Shown: positions 1 through 12,827, numbered from the stretch's first letter. The stretch: DNA of 64,000 nucleotides from Bidens hawaiensis (GCA_021521415.1 JAIQDT010005009.1:47501-111500); one strand, 5' to 3'. Made by a program: numbers and translations. Notes: a model not told the origin generated them from the sequence alone.

Positions 1-1431
1 TTGCCCAACCAAAGTGCTACCAAAGTTTATCTATAGTAAATAAGATTTCATCAGTTCATTTTACTTGTTCGAGTTGTATTGTATTATATTTCTGTTTAAG
101 TTCAAATTATTGTTAATTGTTTCAAGCAATTGGCCCTAGAGTTTGGATTCAGTTTGTTGATGTGTGCAGAAAGTTCAAAATCCGGGCATTATTTATGTTT
201 TTTTATTTACGTTTGCGTTCATGCTTCAAGGATCTGTCAGCCTCATTAATGCTTTTGGTACGACTCAAACATTGACGATAAATGTTTAGTTTTGTAAGAT
301 TTTATTTAATTTGTTATGGATGTTAATAAGGTGAATGAACTGTATCTATTTTGATTTTCGAAATACGAACGTTTACTTTGACTTTTGAAAGCCAAACATT
401 AATCCTTTTCTCTCTGTTTGTAGTGTAGGTAGATTTGTTTGATTAGATGCCTCCTGACTAGGAGCACCTCTTAGAAAGTTATGAATCTGCTACACTTGTT
501 GTATTTGAATGACGGTACGTTATTTCTCTGCACTATTATATCAAATGGCTAAAAATATTCTTTTCTATATGTATGCTTACCTAAAAAATCATACATCGAG
601 CGAATTGTTGGTTCCACTAATCAACCACCACTTCTTGACACCGCCGGATATGTACATTTTATTAACAACCTGTTTAGTGTTTATTATTATACTTAAATTC
701 TATAGCAATTTATTATATTTTTAATGTCGGGTGCTCGAATTGCGGAAACTTCTTCTTACATCATTTCCTTATGACTTCAACATTAGTGTAAGCTACAGTC
801 AGATTTTAAAAATATCAAGTCCTAATATGTATAAACAAGAACAAAACTTCAAAACATAAAAATAAAAAAAATTCTACGCACTCACATTAATATTATAGAT
901 TTTTCCTAAAAATTATGCAGATTATGGACTTTCAACCAAGAGTATTTCTCAATGTCAAGGTATACCATTACTTGTTAAATGTTATAAAACAAAATTACTG
1001 ATAATCTAAATTAATTTTTTTGTGATAAATACGGGAAATATGATAACTTGTCTTTGGTTTTTTATATTGTTTTTGGCGGGAATGATAATCAGCATGGTTT
1101 GTTACATATCTTTGTAGTAACTTTTATTTTGCTCATAGTTACTATGAAGTTTTTAACATACATGGTGCGTGCCATGTGTTTGTGTAATATGGCTGTACAT
1201 CCTTTACGAGAAATTATGTCATTAGATTTTTTAACATTTGAGGTTTTAAATTACATATCATGAGTCATGATTATTAGTTTCTTTGTCATATCTATTAAGT
1301 GCATTATTTGTTGTAGATCTTAGAATCTTTTTACAATAAATTTTTGATAAGGCCTGGTTATATTTTCATGACTCTTTATTTATAGTTAATATTAACCGGT
1401 GCAATATGATTTTTCAATATTTATTCATTCA
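1..1431. other. AT-rich host DNA, no intact gene
   Basis: No supportable intact gene is seen. The longest open frames are about 71 codons and AT-rich, as expected by chance. One short stretch near 425-470 translates into a leucine/cysteine-rich peptide loosely like the N-terminal part of plant GCN1. The clear GCN1-like pseudogene starts just downstream, so this stretch may hold decayed upstream exons and introns of the same gene. That is inference from weak similarity only. Confidence 0.4.
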
Positions 1432-2450
1432 TCACATGAGGATTTCAAGAACATCATTATTCCTTCATTGGATAAAAGGCATAAGAGGAATCCCGAGCTT
1501 GTTTAGGAATCTGCTAAGTTTCTTTTGAGATGTTAACGTGGATCTAAGCAAGTATGGCGTGGAGATATTATTAGTTGTGTATGATCACAAGCTTGCCACA
1601 TAGACGAAACAAGACATATTGCTACACTAGGTAATGCCAAATGTTTTTGTCAAAAGCTAAGAAATCCTAATGCTATCAAGGCAATGTGGTCAAAGTTGTA
1701 ATTGGTGGTTCTAAAGGAAGACCCGTTTTCCATACCAATGAGTCGGCATGATAAACGCATTGCGGAATTTGTCTTGATGTCCTGATAGGAAATGTATTTA
1801 TACCCTTTCCGGTTACAGTTTGTGGTTGAGGTCTTCTTTTAACTATTTACAGAGATGATGGTGAGTGCAATCTTTTACTATCATTAGTTTTTTAGCGTCA
1901 AAACTTGCATGGTTGACCAAAGGTTGTATTTCAGTTAATGAAGAGGTAACACTAGCATCTCTAAAAGGCCTAGCTTCATGGATACCAAGATCTACATATG
2001 CGATCAGACTTGTTTCATTTTTTTCTTTAGGACTTTAATAATAAAAGGAATATTTAAGGAGAGGCAATCTTTGGCTACTAAAAACCATATCCAAAAAGGT
2101 TGATGTTGTTATACTAGTGAGAACTAAATCTTGTCTTTATTATGTTTTTCGCAACTCTCTTCATGTGATTAAACTTTCTATGATATGTTTATTTCTAGAT
2201 GCCTCATCTGCTTATACTTCTTATTCAATTAGTAAATACTGGTTTTATCAAAGCAGCACGATGGTTGGATGCCATTTTTCATTACTTATGGTGGTTAAAA
2301 TTGCAGCTGCTGGATATGTTAACGTTGCCTTGTTAAATCTACGTTTGTATGAAATCACATTTATTGTATTGCAAATTATTTTTTGGATCACTATTCTCTT
2401 TTTTATGAGATCTAAATATACTTTCAATGTTGTTGTCACGAGCTTATTTA
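1432..2450 (+). pseudogene. GCN1: GCN1/ILITYHIA-like pseudogene fragment
   Basis: A decayed piece of a gene for a plant GCN1 protein, the large HEAT-repeat activator of the eIF2-alpha kinase GCN2 (called ILITYHIA in Arabidopsis). Frame by frame, with several stops and frameshifts, the translation follows the N-terminal third of the family. About 1445-1510 gives HEDFKNIIIPS and KRNPELV. 1535-1610 gives VNVDLSKYGVEI and SQACHIDETR. 1640-1690 matches the following serine/asparagine stretch. 1800-1860 gives TVCG and YRDDG. 1935-1990 gives NEEVTLASLKGLASW. 2240-2320 gives QLVNTGFIKAARWLD. A GT...AG intron (about 1861-1932) is kept at the YRDDG/NEEV junction, so this is a duplicated genomic copy and not a processed one. 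Stops at about 1505 and 1700 and mixed frames rule out a working protein. Family memory and my own reading are the only evidence; a translated search would settle it. Confidence 0.75.
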
Positions 2451-2819
2451 ATCTATATTATGATGTTGATTCTATTCAAGACCGAGTTTATCCGCCGCAA
2501 TGCGGGTGCTATCATGCCCATTCTGCAGGGACAACATGCGACCTCTAGGTGCGTTATGGCCAGAGATACTGTCGATATGTGTGTGATATTTAAACAAAAC
2601 AAAAGGATGTTGTTTTTGTATATAGAGAAGTTGTCGTTGATAATGCCACCTAACCAATCTGATCAAGGTGATTCTCACCTAAGATAAAAGAGGGCTAGAT
2701 TTAACTAATAATAAGATTAGTAGATAAGGTATGGATAATTTTACATGTTTGGAGGTGTAAATCCTGGTTTGGTTCCCTTATTTCTAAATACATTTGGGAT
2801 TCTTACTACTGTTCTCTTT
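2451..2819. other. Host DNA between pseudogene and element A
   Basis: No gene is supported. A short GC-rich palindromic stretch near 2490-2512 (CCGCCGCAATGCGGG) resembles a motif often seen in plant repeats. The GCN1-like similarity has faded out by about 2450. The region ends at the target site of element A. Confidence 0.35.
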
Positions 2820-2824
2820 ACTAG
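2820..2824. repeat. Target-site duplication of element A (left), ACTAG
   Basis: ACTAG directly precedes the 5' LTR. The identical 5 bases directly follow the 3' LTR at 34978-34982. Confidence 0.93.
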
Positions 2825-3703
2825 TGTTAGGGCATGATTTTTATGCTAAGGATCCTTAATCCTTGACTATCTTATGGATAGATTATCCTTGAGATATATA
2901 ACAGGTTATAAAGGATCAGTGATCCTCAGTGTTATTTGTTTACTAATGATTGCGTTTAGTATGGTGATGTGTTAGACAGGTATAACAGTTTTAGGACGTG
3001 CTGACATCAATTATCCTCATGGAGTATTCTCTAGCTGGAGTATGGATACAGGATCCTTATTCAGTATAGCTAGTAATGAACAAATTCGTATGAAGACTGA
3101 TGTTTGAATATCAACTATGGTTCCTAGACCTGGTCCACCACTTAATTCGTTACTGAACGGCTATTAGCACGTGGTCAAAGCACACGATGATGAAGAGTGG
3201 AAGACTAGCGAGATTATAAAAATAGTTGTTAGTTAGTTACTTATTATTTTCTTTATATAACCGAGTTATGATCAACATTAGGCAGACGCACGTCACATTT
3301 ACACTCGTATTCTAGCTACTAGCTTATCAGAAAACACGCACCTAGCTTTCATTGTATCTGTTGATCAATAACTCCAACCCTTGTAATCACCTTTTACTAT
3401 TAATAAACTTGATGGTGATAGTTTTCACCGTCCGGAGGTTTTTTGTGCCGGAGATTACTATAATCGAGTACCATCCGACCAAAGATTACCTTGTTAATCC
3501 TTGACCGAAGTGATTCGACCAAAGATTACCTTGTTAATCTTTGACCGAAGTAAAGATTATCGTAATTAAGGGTTTTTTTCCCTCGTGATCAAATCCTTGT
3601 GCTCATCAAGATTTCATTTATACAACCACTATTATTGTGTTAGCACTATACCTCACTTGACTAATTTGGATACATTATCCTTAGCTAATTTTTATCCAAA
3701 ACA
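2825..3703 (+). repeat. Element A 5' LTR (879 bp)
   Basis: Begins TGTTAGGGCATG and ends AAAACA. It is matched along its length by 34099-34977 with scattered substitutions. It is rich in GGATCC, AAGGAT and ATCCTT words. Confidence 0.93.
3254..3260 (+). promoter_or_regulatory. TATA box candidate in element A 5' LTR
   Basis: TATATAA, preserved at the same place in the 3' LTR (34528-34534). About 450 bp of LTR follows it, room for R and U5. The promoter role is inferred from LTR position. Confidence 0.55.
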
Positions 3704-3706
3704 ATT

Positions 3707-3723
3707 TGGCGCCCACCGTGGGG
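3707..3723 (+). other. Primer binding site of element A
   Basis: TGGCGCCCACCGTGGGG begins 3 bases after the LTR. TGGCGCC-type sites just after the 5' LTR are typical of plant Tat-type elements. Which tRNA matches would need a tRNA comparison. The other elements here use a TGGTAYYAGAGC type instead. Confidence 0.8.
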
Positions 3724-3789
3724 CAATTGGTGCTATAATCCATATTACTCCTATCAATTTTTGATTTTTTCATACCCATATCACTATCA

Positions 3790-6100
3790 ATGGCCTCTCA
3801 ATCAACCTCTGCTTCATCAACTATGCCGGCTACGGTTCCTCTCTCATCAAGGACTTTGCCACCAATGCCTCCGCCAATTACGGGAACACAATGGCCTGCT
3901 GCTGCTGGAAGCAAGACGCAACTACCAGTCTTCCAGAGCTCGAAAACCGCTGCTGCTGCGGCGGTGGTTAATACTAACAGTGATGTTTCATCTATGTTTT
4001 TGCAGGTTAAAGCATACATGGAGAATCAGAACAAGACCAACCAGAGGATCCTTCATGAGATAGAAGATCTCAAGAGGACTAAGAGGCCAGTGGAGGATCA
4101 CACCCCCTGATACCCAGGATGCTGGATTTCACCAATTCGGGATCCATGGCTCAGTTTACTCAAGGATCATCTATCCTTCAACAAGGATCCATGGGTCAAC
4201 AGACTCAAGGATCCTCGCTGTTTCAGCCAGGATCATCTATCCTTCAACAAGGGTCCATGGGTCAGCACACTCAAGGATCCTCATACTTCCAACAAGGATC
4301 ATCTATCATTCAACCGGGATCCATGGGTCAACTAGCTCGAGGATCCTCAACTGTCCCACAAGAATCATCCATCTTTCAACCAGGATCCTTTCGATTATAT
4401 CATCAAGGATCCTATAATTCCCAACCTCAAGGATCCTTCTTTCAGAATCAAGGATCCTCAAGAGTTCAACATCAACGATCCTCTGAAGTCCATGAAGGAG
4501 ATATAATCCCCATGCAGACCATAGCCTCTGGAGGACAAACTCCTATCGCAGATTCTTCTTATCCCAACTACTCATCCGGGATGCCGACCTTCACCCAGCA
4601 TAGAGGTAACTTGTATGATCCTTTATCCTTATATACTAACCGTGGTCCCATGCAGGATACAGGTATCAACCAGGCCATGCCCAAAGAACTACAGAAGCTT
4701 AAGGATATGATATCCAGTGTTCCCGGGGTGATACAACCAATCCCCGAGAAACCTGAGGGAAGCCACAAGTTATCAAGATTTGCTCCACCTATCTGTGATG
4801 CTGAGATTCCGAAGCGGTTCCAAACCCCCCAACATGAAGACTTATGATGGGACCACGGATCCTGAGGAGCACTTTGCACAATATAGGGAAAGGATGGAAA
4901 TCAACCCCATTCTTAAGAGACTCAAAAAAGCTTGCTTATGCAAAGGATTCGGATCCACACTCACAGGATCTGCATTAAAATGGCTGCTAAGTCTTCTTCC
5001 CTTTTTTGTTACTTCTTTTTAACATTTAGTTAACTTGTTCAACAGCCAATTTTCATGTAGTAGGAAATTTGAGAAGTTAACTAGTGATTTATACTGAGTT
5101 ATCCAACCTAGTGATGAATTCCTTAGGGATTTTGTTACAAGGTTCGGTAGGGAAGCTCTAGAAATCCCTAATCTTGACATGGCTACAGCTGTTGAGGCCT
5201 TCAAGATGGGAGTTCAGAGGAGCTCCCCCTTTTATGATGATCTTGTGATGACTCCTTGCATGTCCCTAGATGAAGTAAGGAACAGGGCGCTCAGATTCAT
5301 ACGGTTTGAGGATGACAAGAGGATCCAGGATCGTCTGGGGAATCAGACGAAACAAGAATCCTCCGACAAGAAACAAGGATTCTCGATCAAGAACAACAAC
5401 ACAAAGCCATATAACAAGTTCAACAACCAGAACGTACGAGCAGTTGAAGAAGGAGAGGATGATGAAGATTATCCATGCACCTCCGAGTACTGTTTCTCCG
5501 TAGATACCCATGGCTTGATTTGTGCCATGAAGGATCTAGGAGAGAAAGCAAGGTGGCCCCGAAAGAACGAGAAGACGAATACCTTCAAAGACAAGTCTAA
5601 GTGGTGTGCCTTCCACGAAGATTTTGGTCACACAACAGATGAACGCATCGGCTTAAGGAGGGAAATTGGATACCTCCTGAGCAAGGGTCACTTTAAAAAA
5701 CTCTTGGGAAGGAAAAAATCCAGTATCCAGGATCCTAAAGATCTTCCACAAAAAGCAACGCCACCACCACCAGACGCTCATGTGATCAACTTTGTCTCCA
5801 GAGACTACGAAATGTTTCAAGATTCATGTGTTATAGAAGAAAAGCCTGCAAAAGAATTCGAGTTGGACGATGAAAGAAGACCGCTTATCCCCACTACTCG
5901 AATGACTGATCGGAGAATCTTCTTCGACTCAAAGATCCAAGATCCTCAGAAGGATGAGCTGGATGTCCGAATGGTGAACTTCATCTCTGGAGGTTCAGAC
6001 ATTTGTGGAACTTCTTTCTCTGCAGTAAGAAGACTTGTTAAAGAAGTCAAGATGGATAACGGAGACCAACTGATAGTATCCACTACCTTAACGACAGACA
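3790..6100 (+). pseudogene. gag: Element A gag (broken)
   Basis: Remnant of the gag gene for the particle protein. The likely start is at 3790 (MASQSTSAS). The N-terminal segment is alanine/proline-rich and ends in a short basic coiled stretch near 4010-4090. A Gln/Gly/Ser repeat block follows at 4119-4500. The capsid-type core lies at about 4840-5330: TYDGTTDPEEHF, then ALKWL, then FVTRFGREA, a layout known from Tat gag. A shift at about 4100-4118, a C-run shift near 4828-4836 and stops at about 5020-5100 break it. From 5179 a long frame runs through a charged region (5300-5700) with KWCAFHEDFGH-T, a cysteine/histidine knuckle-like motif, into protease. No function is expected. Confidence 0.85.
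4119..4500 (+). repeat. Gln/Gly/Ser-rich repeat block in element A gag
   Basis: Imperfect tandem units of about 36-48 bases encode variants of QGSSILQQGSMGQ. Most units carry the 6-base palindrome GGATCC; I count about ten copies in 360 bp. Low-complexity Q/G/S protein suggests a disordered segment. Confidence 0.85.
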
Positions 6101-6788
6101 AAAGGATCTTCTTCAACGAGGAAGACAAACTAAACATCCAGGATCCTCATCATGACGGTTTGATCATTACTTTATTTATCGCTAACCATTATGTACGCAG
6201 GATCCTAGTAGACGGAGGGAGTTCGGTCAACATTATCCAACATGATGTCCTCAAGAAGATGAGCATCCTGGATTCAGAGATCATTCCTAGAACATCGGTG
6301 CTAGTTGGTTTCAGTGGTGAAACCAAGAAGACATTGGGGGACATCAACCTCCCAATTTATATCGAAGGGTTAAATTCATACCAAAAATTTTGTGTTATAG
6401 ATAACCTTTCCTGTTGCAATGTTATTTTAGGTAGGCCCTGGCTCCATGGAATGAACGCAGTAGCCTCAACTTATCACCAATGCATCAAGCTACCTACTCC
6501 TTGGGGAGTTGTAAAGATAGTTGGTGACCAAGTGGAGGCCAAGAACTATTATTCTTTATCAATGAAGCCAACAGCCAAACAAACTATAGCATAGCAACTA
6601 CAGCAGCATCCTAGGGACATGCTGGAAGCTCAGGAGAAAGACCTTAAAGAAGTATTATTGGACCCTGAGGATCCAGAGGTAAAGTTGTTCCTAGGATCCA
6701 GTATCCCCAGCAAAATCGAGGAGGATTTAGTATCCTTCTTGGGACAAAGAAAATCTACCTTCGCCTTCAAGCACTCAGACATGACAGG
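6101..6788 (+). pseudogene. pol: Element A protease and start of RT region
   Basis: Retropepsin-like aspartic protease that would cut the polyprotein. The frame carries ILVDGGSSVNII at about 6200-6240, where DGGSS is the Tat-type version of the D[ST]G active site. The second conserved block, NVILGRPWLH, is at about 6418-6450. A stop at 6592-6594 interrupts, and the same frame resumes through KIEEDLVSFLGQ to MTGI at the insertion point of element B. The gene continues at 28707 after removal of B and one duplication copy. Confidence 0.85.
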
Positions 6789-6793
6789 TATTT
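6789..6793. repeat. Target-site duplication of element B (left), TATTT
   Basis: TATTT before the TGTAACACC end; the same 5 bases follow the far end at 28702-28706. Removing the insert and one copy keeps the pol frame of element A open, an independent proof of the boundary. Confidence 0.95.
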
Positions 6794-9700
6794 TGTAACA
6801 CCCCGTAACCGCAGCGGAAACGTACACGGGATGCAACAGACACATCTGATATCAACAGCCTTGCTTATAAAGAAAATACCACTACATTAATTTATATCAT
6901 ATTACATTGTTGCTAGTTTCGTTACTGTCTAGGTGTTACACACAAGTTTTACCGATAAGACATTAATATATTCATTACAAAATATAGATCAGCAAGCTTC
7001 CAACAAGTAGCACAGATCATTAACCACATATCAATCATTCCAACTTGGGCATACCTAGGAAACATGTAAAGAAAACGGGTCAACTACGAATAGTTGGTGA
7101 GTTTCACTAATTTAAATAAACACTGACAGATCATTTTAATAACCATTTATTAGCAATGTAATTATGCTGGGAACTATGTTTCCCCAGAACATTTATAACC
7201 TCTGGGAGCTAAGTTACCCCAGAACAATAATAACCTCTGGGAACTATGTTACCCCAGAACAATAATAACCTCTGGGAACTAAGTTACCCCAGAACAATAA
7301 TAACCTCTGGGAACTAAGTTACCCCAGAACAATAATCACCTCTGGGAACTAAGTTACCCCAGAACAATAATAACCTCTGGGAACTAAGTTACCCCAGAAC
7401 AATAATAACCTCTGGGAACTATGTTACCCCAGAACAATTCCACACGATAAACAATTTATATATATTATGTGTATCAAATCATATATATATAAATATACAA
7501 ATGTTTCCATACGATCGGTATGTACTTAAATACTTTAATAAAGACATGCTTTCCCCCCCGGGAAAATATTTAAAACAGTTCAATAAAAAGGGGCTCGTGA
7601 AAACTCACCTTTCTGTGAGTCGGGGCGTGCTACAATGAACTGCTATAAGCCTGGATCTGTAATATGATATCTAAGACGTTACTATATAATTCCCATAAAT
7701 TAAATCCGTGCCAATCGGTACATCTGGGGACATTGTTAACCCAGTACTGTACTCGACCCGGGGACAATGTTAACCCCGTGACACTTCTAAGGACTCAGAT
7801 TGTGACATTACTTAGAGTCTGACGGTCAAAATTATCATTTTTATGTTTTCTTTGATTTGCGTGCCTAGCACGGTTATCCGTTTTTAGATTTCAAAAATGA
7901 GTTTGTTTACAACCGACCCAAAAATGGTGTTTGACTGTTATTTTAGTTAAAGTGATGAAATTAGAGCTCGGTTTGGTCACCCCGTTTGGCCGCGGGGCCC
8001 GTTTCCGTCATTTAGGTGCCGGAAACAGTAAAATCGGGTAAAATTACCCAAATCATCCGAATTATTTTCGGATGATTTACTTTTATTTAATTTACTTAGT
8101 ATTATGAAAATGGTCCATATTTAGGTTTTTATATACCAGTCAGCTCGCTTATGCGAGTTTTGCCGGTTTACACGTTTTAAACTTTAAAAATTTGTTTTTA
8201 TGTTCTTTTTAGCACAAATAATTACCCGTTTAGTCTCGGGTCTTGAAATTTTGTACAAAACTTATTTTGTCAGTAAGAAATTTTATAAAAATTTTCCAGA
8301 TTTATTTTTTTATATTTAAATTTATTTATCTATTTTTAATCATCATTAAAACTCTAAATATGTCAAAAATACCAAAAGACTTTAGAAAAATCCCAAATTT
8401 TTCCGGGATGATCCCTGCCATCCTCATAAGTCCCTGGAAATTTTCCAGAACCCAAAACTCATTTTTCAAGCAATTTTCACAAAAACCGAGCTAGAAAGCC
8501 CTAGAACTCGTTTTACCGAAAAGCCCCTTTAGACTTCTCCAACGGAGCTCAAATTTTGTGTGTGACTTTTATATGTTATAAAAAGCTTATCCTAAATTTT
8601 CCAGAATTTTTCATCAAGTTTAGCTATTTTTCATCATTTTTGGCCAAAACCAAGCATTAAATTCACCAAATATTCATCTTTTATCCAAAAATTACCAAAA
8701 ATTCACAGATCTCATATTTTCATGTATAGATCATCTCTGTGAAATGTCATGACCCGACTCTAAGCCCACTACAATCTGTCCAAAATCACTAAATCACACG
8801 AAAACCGAACTATCTTGTGTTTTCTAGCGTTAGATCGCAAAGATCTTGGTTTCTAGCCTTTGCTAGCCACTAGATACAACACTTACAAGCACAATAACAC
8901 TATACCAAGCAAGTTACACCAACAATCAAACCATTTCTTTCATAGTGTCGGTTTTGATATAAAAATAAAGGTTTTTAACCGTAAAAATCCGTTCTCGACT
9001 CTTTTTACTCATTTCTTGGACCAAGATCCCTTGTATAACTTGTATACATCTCTTGATCATGCAAGAGTCGGTTTCATCTCGGGTTTTCACCCGTCTTTCA
9101 CTTGGAAATTCATTTTCAAAGATTCTAACCGTAAAAATTCGTTATTGACACTTTTAACTCGTTTCTTGGATCAAGATCCCGTGTATAACGTGTATACATC
9201 ACTTGATCTAGCATGGATCGGTTCCATCTCGGGTTTTCACCCATATTTCACTTGGAACCTCTTGTTCTTGCAAAAGAACTCAAAATAAAGAAATCAACAC
9301 CAAAGATTATGCATTATAACATGCTTATACCTTGTGTTCTTGGTTAAAAGTGATGATCTTGGATGAATACTTGAGATGTATGGAGAGATTTGAGAGAGTT
9401 TGATGATGTAAAAAAAAAAATGAAATGATATATTGGATAGGGTGGGCCGATCGGTCCACCATATGGGGTGGAGTGGGACCCACAAGTCCATTCTAAGCCA
9501 CATATTCGGATTTCCGTAATCCGGATAATGTTTTGGATAATCTGGCTCAGTTCGTTTCTCGTTTAAACTCGTAATTCGGCTTAAAACGAGCCTAAAATGG
9601 TTGTTTTTCGGGTTAAAATAAAATTTACATAAAACCGACTTAAAAACTTTAAAAAAACTTAAACCATGACATTTAATGACTTAACACATCGTATTGTCGG

Positions 9701-10082
9701 TAATTGTGCATCTTTTTCGGCTTGATCGATCGTCTCTTGCTTGGTTTGATGTTAAAGGTTTCGTTTATCGTACCGACGTACTAATAAATCGAAATCCTTT
9801 TTCTGTGCTATAATTCACTTATCCCGAAGCATTAATACTTCGTAAACATCACTAAACATTATATACTTCGTCTATAATGTAATTCCTGATTCGTTCGGGT
9901 TTCAATAATCGTTCATTGGTTAATTATAATTCCAATACGATTCACTATATAAACGAGTATGATTTGTACCATGAATCATATATACTCGTATAAACGTACT
10001 ATAACTCATATAATCAATATTAAATGACACATAAATAGTATATACCGGCTAGGGTATACCTGGATTTGCCGGAATCGTTACA
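6794..10082 (-). repeat. Element B outer LTR, left (3' LTR, 3289 bp)
   Basis: On the plus strand it starts TGTAACACCCCG and ends CGGAATCGTTACA. It has the same length as 25413-28701 and near-identical sequence. Short open frames inside it (8243-8494, 8860-9288) recur in the other LTR only because the LTRs are copies; they are not genes. A GGGTAAAATTACCC palindrome lies near 8036. Confidence 0.95.
7166..7438. repeat. LTR tandem array of about 35-bp hairpin units (8 units)
   Basis: Eight units of CTGGGAACTAAGTTACCCCAG plus an AACAATAATAAC-type spacer (the unit core is split here as CTGGGAACTA and AGTTACCCCAG). CTGGG and CCCAG at the unit ends pair, so each unit can fold. Similar weaker units (GGGGACAATGTTAACCCC) recur at about 7726-7780. 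Confidence 0.9.
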
Positions 10083-10092
10083 TTCTCCCCCC
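10083..10092 (-). other. Polypurine tract next to left LTR
   Basis: GGGGGGAGAA on the minus strand directly before the LTR start. It is preceded by the palindromic AAATTTCG...CGAAATTT block (about 10105-10121). Confidence 0.85.
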
Positions 10093-10118
10093 GTTATAAA
10101 AATTTCGTCCTCGAAATT

Positions 10119-10864
10119 TTACACGTCAACTACTTCCTTTTGAGGAAATAGGTGGGGGTATTTCTTCCGAAATTCATCCTTTCGTTCCCAAGTAAATTCT
10201 GGGCCTCGTTGCGAATTCCATCTAACTTTGACCAACGAGATCTTATTGTGTCTAAGTTGCTTGATTTTCCCGTCTACTATTTCTATGGGCTCCTCCACAA
10301 TGTTGAGCTTATCATTTATTTGAACACCCTCTAAGGGTAATACCGATGTCTCATCCGACAGACACCGTTTCAGGTTCAACACGTGAAACACGTTGTGAAC
10401 TGCACTCAGTTCATCAGGCAGTTCTAATCGGTATGCTACAGGACCGATTTTCGTAGTAATATCGAATGGTCCAATATATCTAGGGGCCAACTTCCCCGCC
10501 TTTCCAAATCTGACCACTCCTTTCCAGGGTGATACTTTCAAATATACCTTTTCCCCCCTTCTCAAATGACAACGGTTTTCGACGGGTATCGGCATAACTC
10601 TTCTGCCGATCCCGCGCGGCTTTCAGGTTGTTCTTAATTTCAATAATCTTGCTGGTCGTCTCCTGGACCAGATCCGATCTAATGACCTGCGAGTCACCCA
10701 CTTCAGACCAGCAAAGTGGTGATCGGCACTTCCGTCCATACAATGCTTCATAAGGTGCTGCCTTTATACTGCTATGGTAACTGTTATTATAGGAAAATTC
10801 AACGAGTAGGAGATGTTGATCCCAGTTTCCCTTAAAGTCCAGTACGCAGGCACGAAGCAAATCC
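10119..10864 (-). pseudogene. pol: Truncated 3' end of element B pol (integrase tail, chromodomain)
   Basis: Encodes only the last 245 or so residues of the polyprotein: the end of the integrase core (LEYSYN-type region and [11 protein letters not shown]), the GPY segment (RYIGPF) and the C-terminal chromodomain-like block ending FRKKYPHLF. It matches the C-terminus of the intact copy at 19370-20115. A one-base insertion in a C-run near 10550-10558 shifts the frame. Similarity stops abruptly after CACGAAGCAAATCC at 10864, and unrelated sequence follows. The sharp end inside the integrase marks the recombination or template-switch point. Confidence 0.92.
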
Positions 10865-12827
10865 GGGGCAAGTGTTCGGATCTATTATGACATAGCCAGG
10901 AGGCGCTCAATGGACCTTTTGGATCTTATAAAAACCTTTCTTTAGATTGATACAAAAACTCTTTTTTTTGCAACCTAGTCTATTTCAGATATCAATTAAA
11001 AGTTATTAGCTGGAGCTGCTTCATGTTTTTTAGATTTAGATAGAGTAATAGTACTCTATTCCAAATCACGCGAGCAGACATTAGCTATTACTTTTTACGC
11101 CCATCTATCATATCTATACAAATAGAATAGCCTATTTATACAGTATGGTAAAGAGGCCGTCTATGATCATCAATCATAGAAAGTCTACAGATATTTTCAT
11201 TTATTCCTTCTATTTCGTTAGGGTTCTTGTTCGTCTCTTTGATTTCGTATCTATGTATTTAATTTTTATGAAATCCCAGGTTCTATTGGTATGGTTGAAA
11301 TTAGGGCTTGTAATTTTCTTTTGAGTTTCCTGTAATGATGGTTTCATACAGAGTTTTATATGTGTATATATAGACAGAGGTCTTGACAACCAGGGTTTAG
11401 GAGGATGCATACAAATTGACATATCAAAGCTGATTCATCTACAACATTTGTAAGTTCAATTGGTCCATATATGTTTCAAATGCAACAAAATATGCACAGA
11501 GATTACAATCTTATTTTGTTCATTTGAAAGAACTTGATTGAAACTTTACAAAATCAGAAACTGAAGACTAGGCTTGTTGGAGACGATCGGATTTCAGTTG
11601 GTCGGTTCTTTTCAATAGACCGAGACCGAATTGATTATGGTATGAATTGATTCAAAACTGACTTGAATTGCAGGCAATGATCTTGATACTATTTAATTAC
11701 GCCTATAATCTATCATTAGATAAATCCCCCAAACACTGGTTCTTCGCAACAGGTAAATTTCATCCTTTTTTGTTCAGTTTTCTTCATACTCGATTTTAAA
11801 GTAATGTTAAATTTGGTACATGATTGTTCCAATTTACTTGATTAGTATTTTATGATTAGTCGATTTTTGTGCTTAACTGATCAAAAGAAGCTTGTTCAAT
11901 TGCTTGATTCATGATGCCCTTCAGCTGTTTGATTGTTTTGGTATTCTCCTTCTTGATTGATTATTCTTGTTTCTTGATGACTTGATTAGCAGTTTGTGCT
12001 ATGTATTTAAATAGTTTTCAAAACACATTAGTCACTATAAATGTTTAAACCTCGACCGACATTGGTTAACTTCTTTTAAACAGCGACCGCCATTGGTTAA
12101 TCAACCTCTGGATTACCAGCCACCTTGGACAGCTTTTAATGCAATCTGAAATATCCGAAGGGTCCCAATAACCCCGAATATATAACGGGCCATCGTTTTG
12201 ATTTAACGGGTCAAAATCAAGTATGATTACTATCAGTTCAAACTTAACCCGTAAACGTGACAAAGTTTAAGTTTCATAGATGGGTTAAAATAGCCACTGA
12301 TAACACGTTAACAGTTCTGAAATCATGATGTTAATGCACCATATACATTTATTGACAGCATGAAAGCATGAATGTGGTTCATATTGACATTTTGGTCAAA
12401 TAATCAAACAAACTGAAATATGCACCATACTGACTTTTTGCTCATATAATCCAAATATAATGTAACTGAAAGCAGGATTTAACATGCTTAAAGACTCTTG
12501 AGCTCTAATTTATTTATGTAGGATTGTAGGAACCTTGCTTAATATCACACATCGTGCTACAAGGTAAGAGATGTCATTGTTACTATCATTAATTACCTTT
12601 TTCACCCTGTCACGTTTGCAGCCACAGACCTTTATAAAGACGCGACCTTGGTGTGAAGCACCTCATAGCGATAAAATGTACCCTATGAACTATACCACGT
12701 GTCGTTGTGTGAGTATATTTTGTTTGCGTGGTAATCCCATAGCTATTTTCTTCATTCAAGTAGTACGGTATTTTATGAAACTTATAGGCGATTCGTTATT
12801 TTGTTACAAGTTTTCTTTTCTTGCAGT

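Noticed and set aside
2117..2687. Independent genes of 143 and 86 codons
   Set aside because: The first overlaps the GCN1-like pseudogene in mixed frames; the second has no motif and runs into a repeat-like stretch.
8243..9288. Open frames of 83 and 142 codons, repeated at 26862-27907
   Set aside because: They recur only because both lie in copies of the same LTR. Composition follows the AT-rich DNA and no motif is present.
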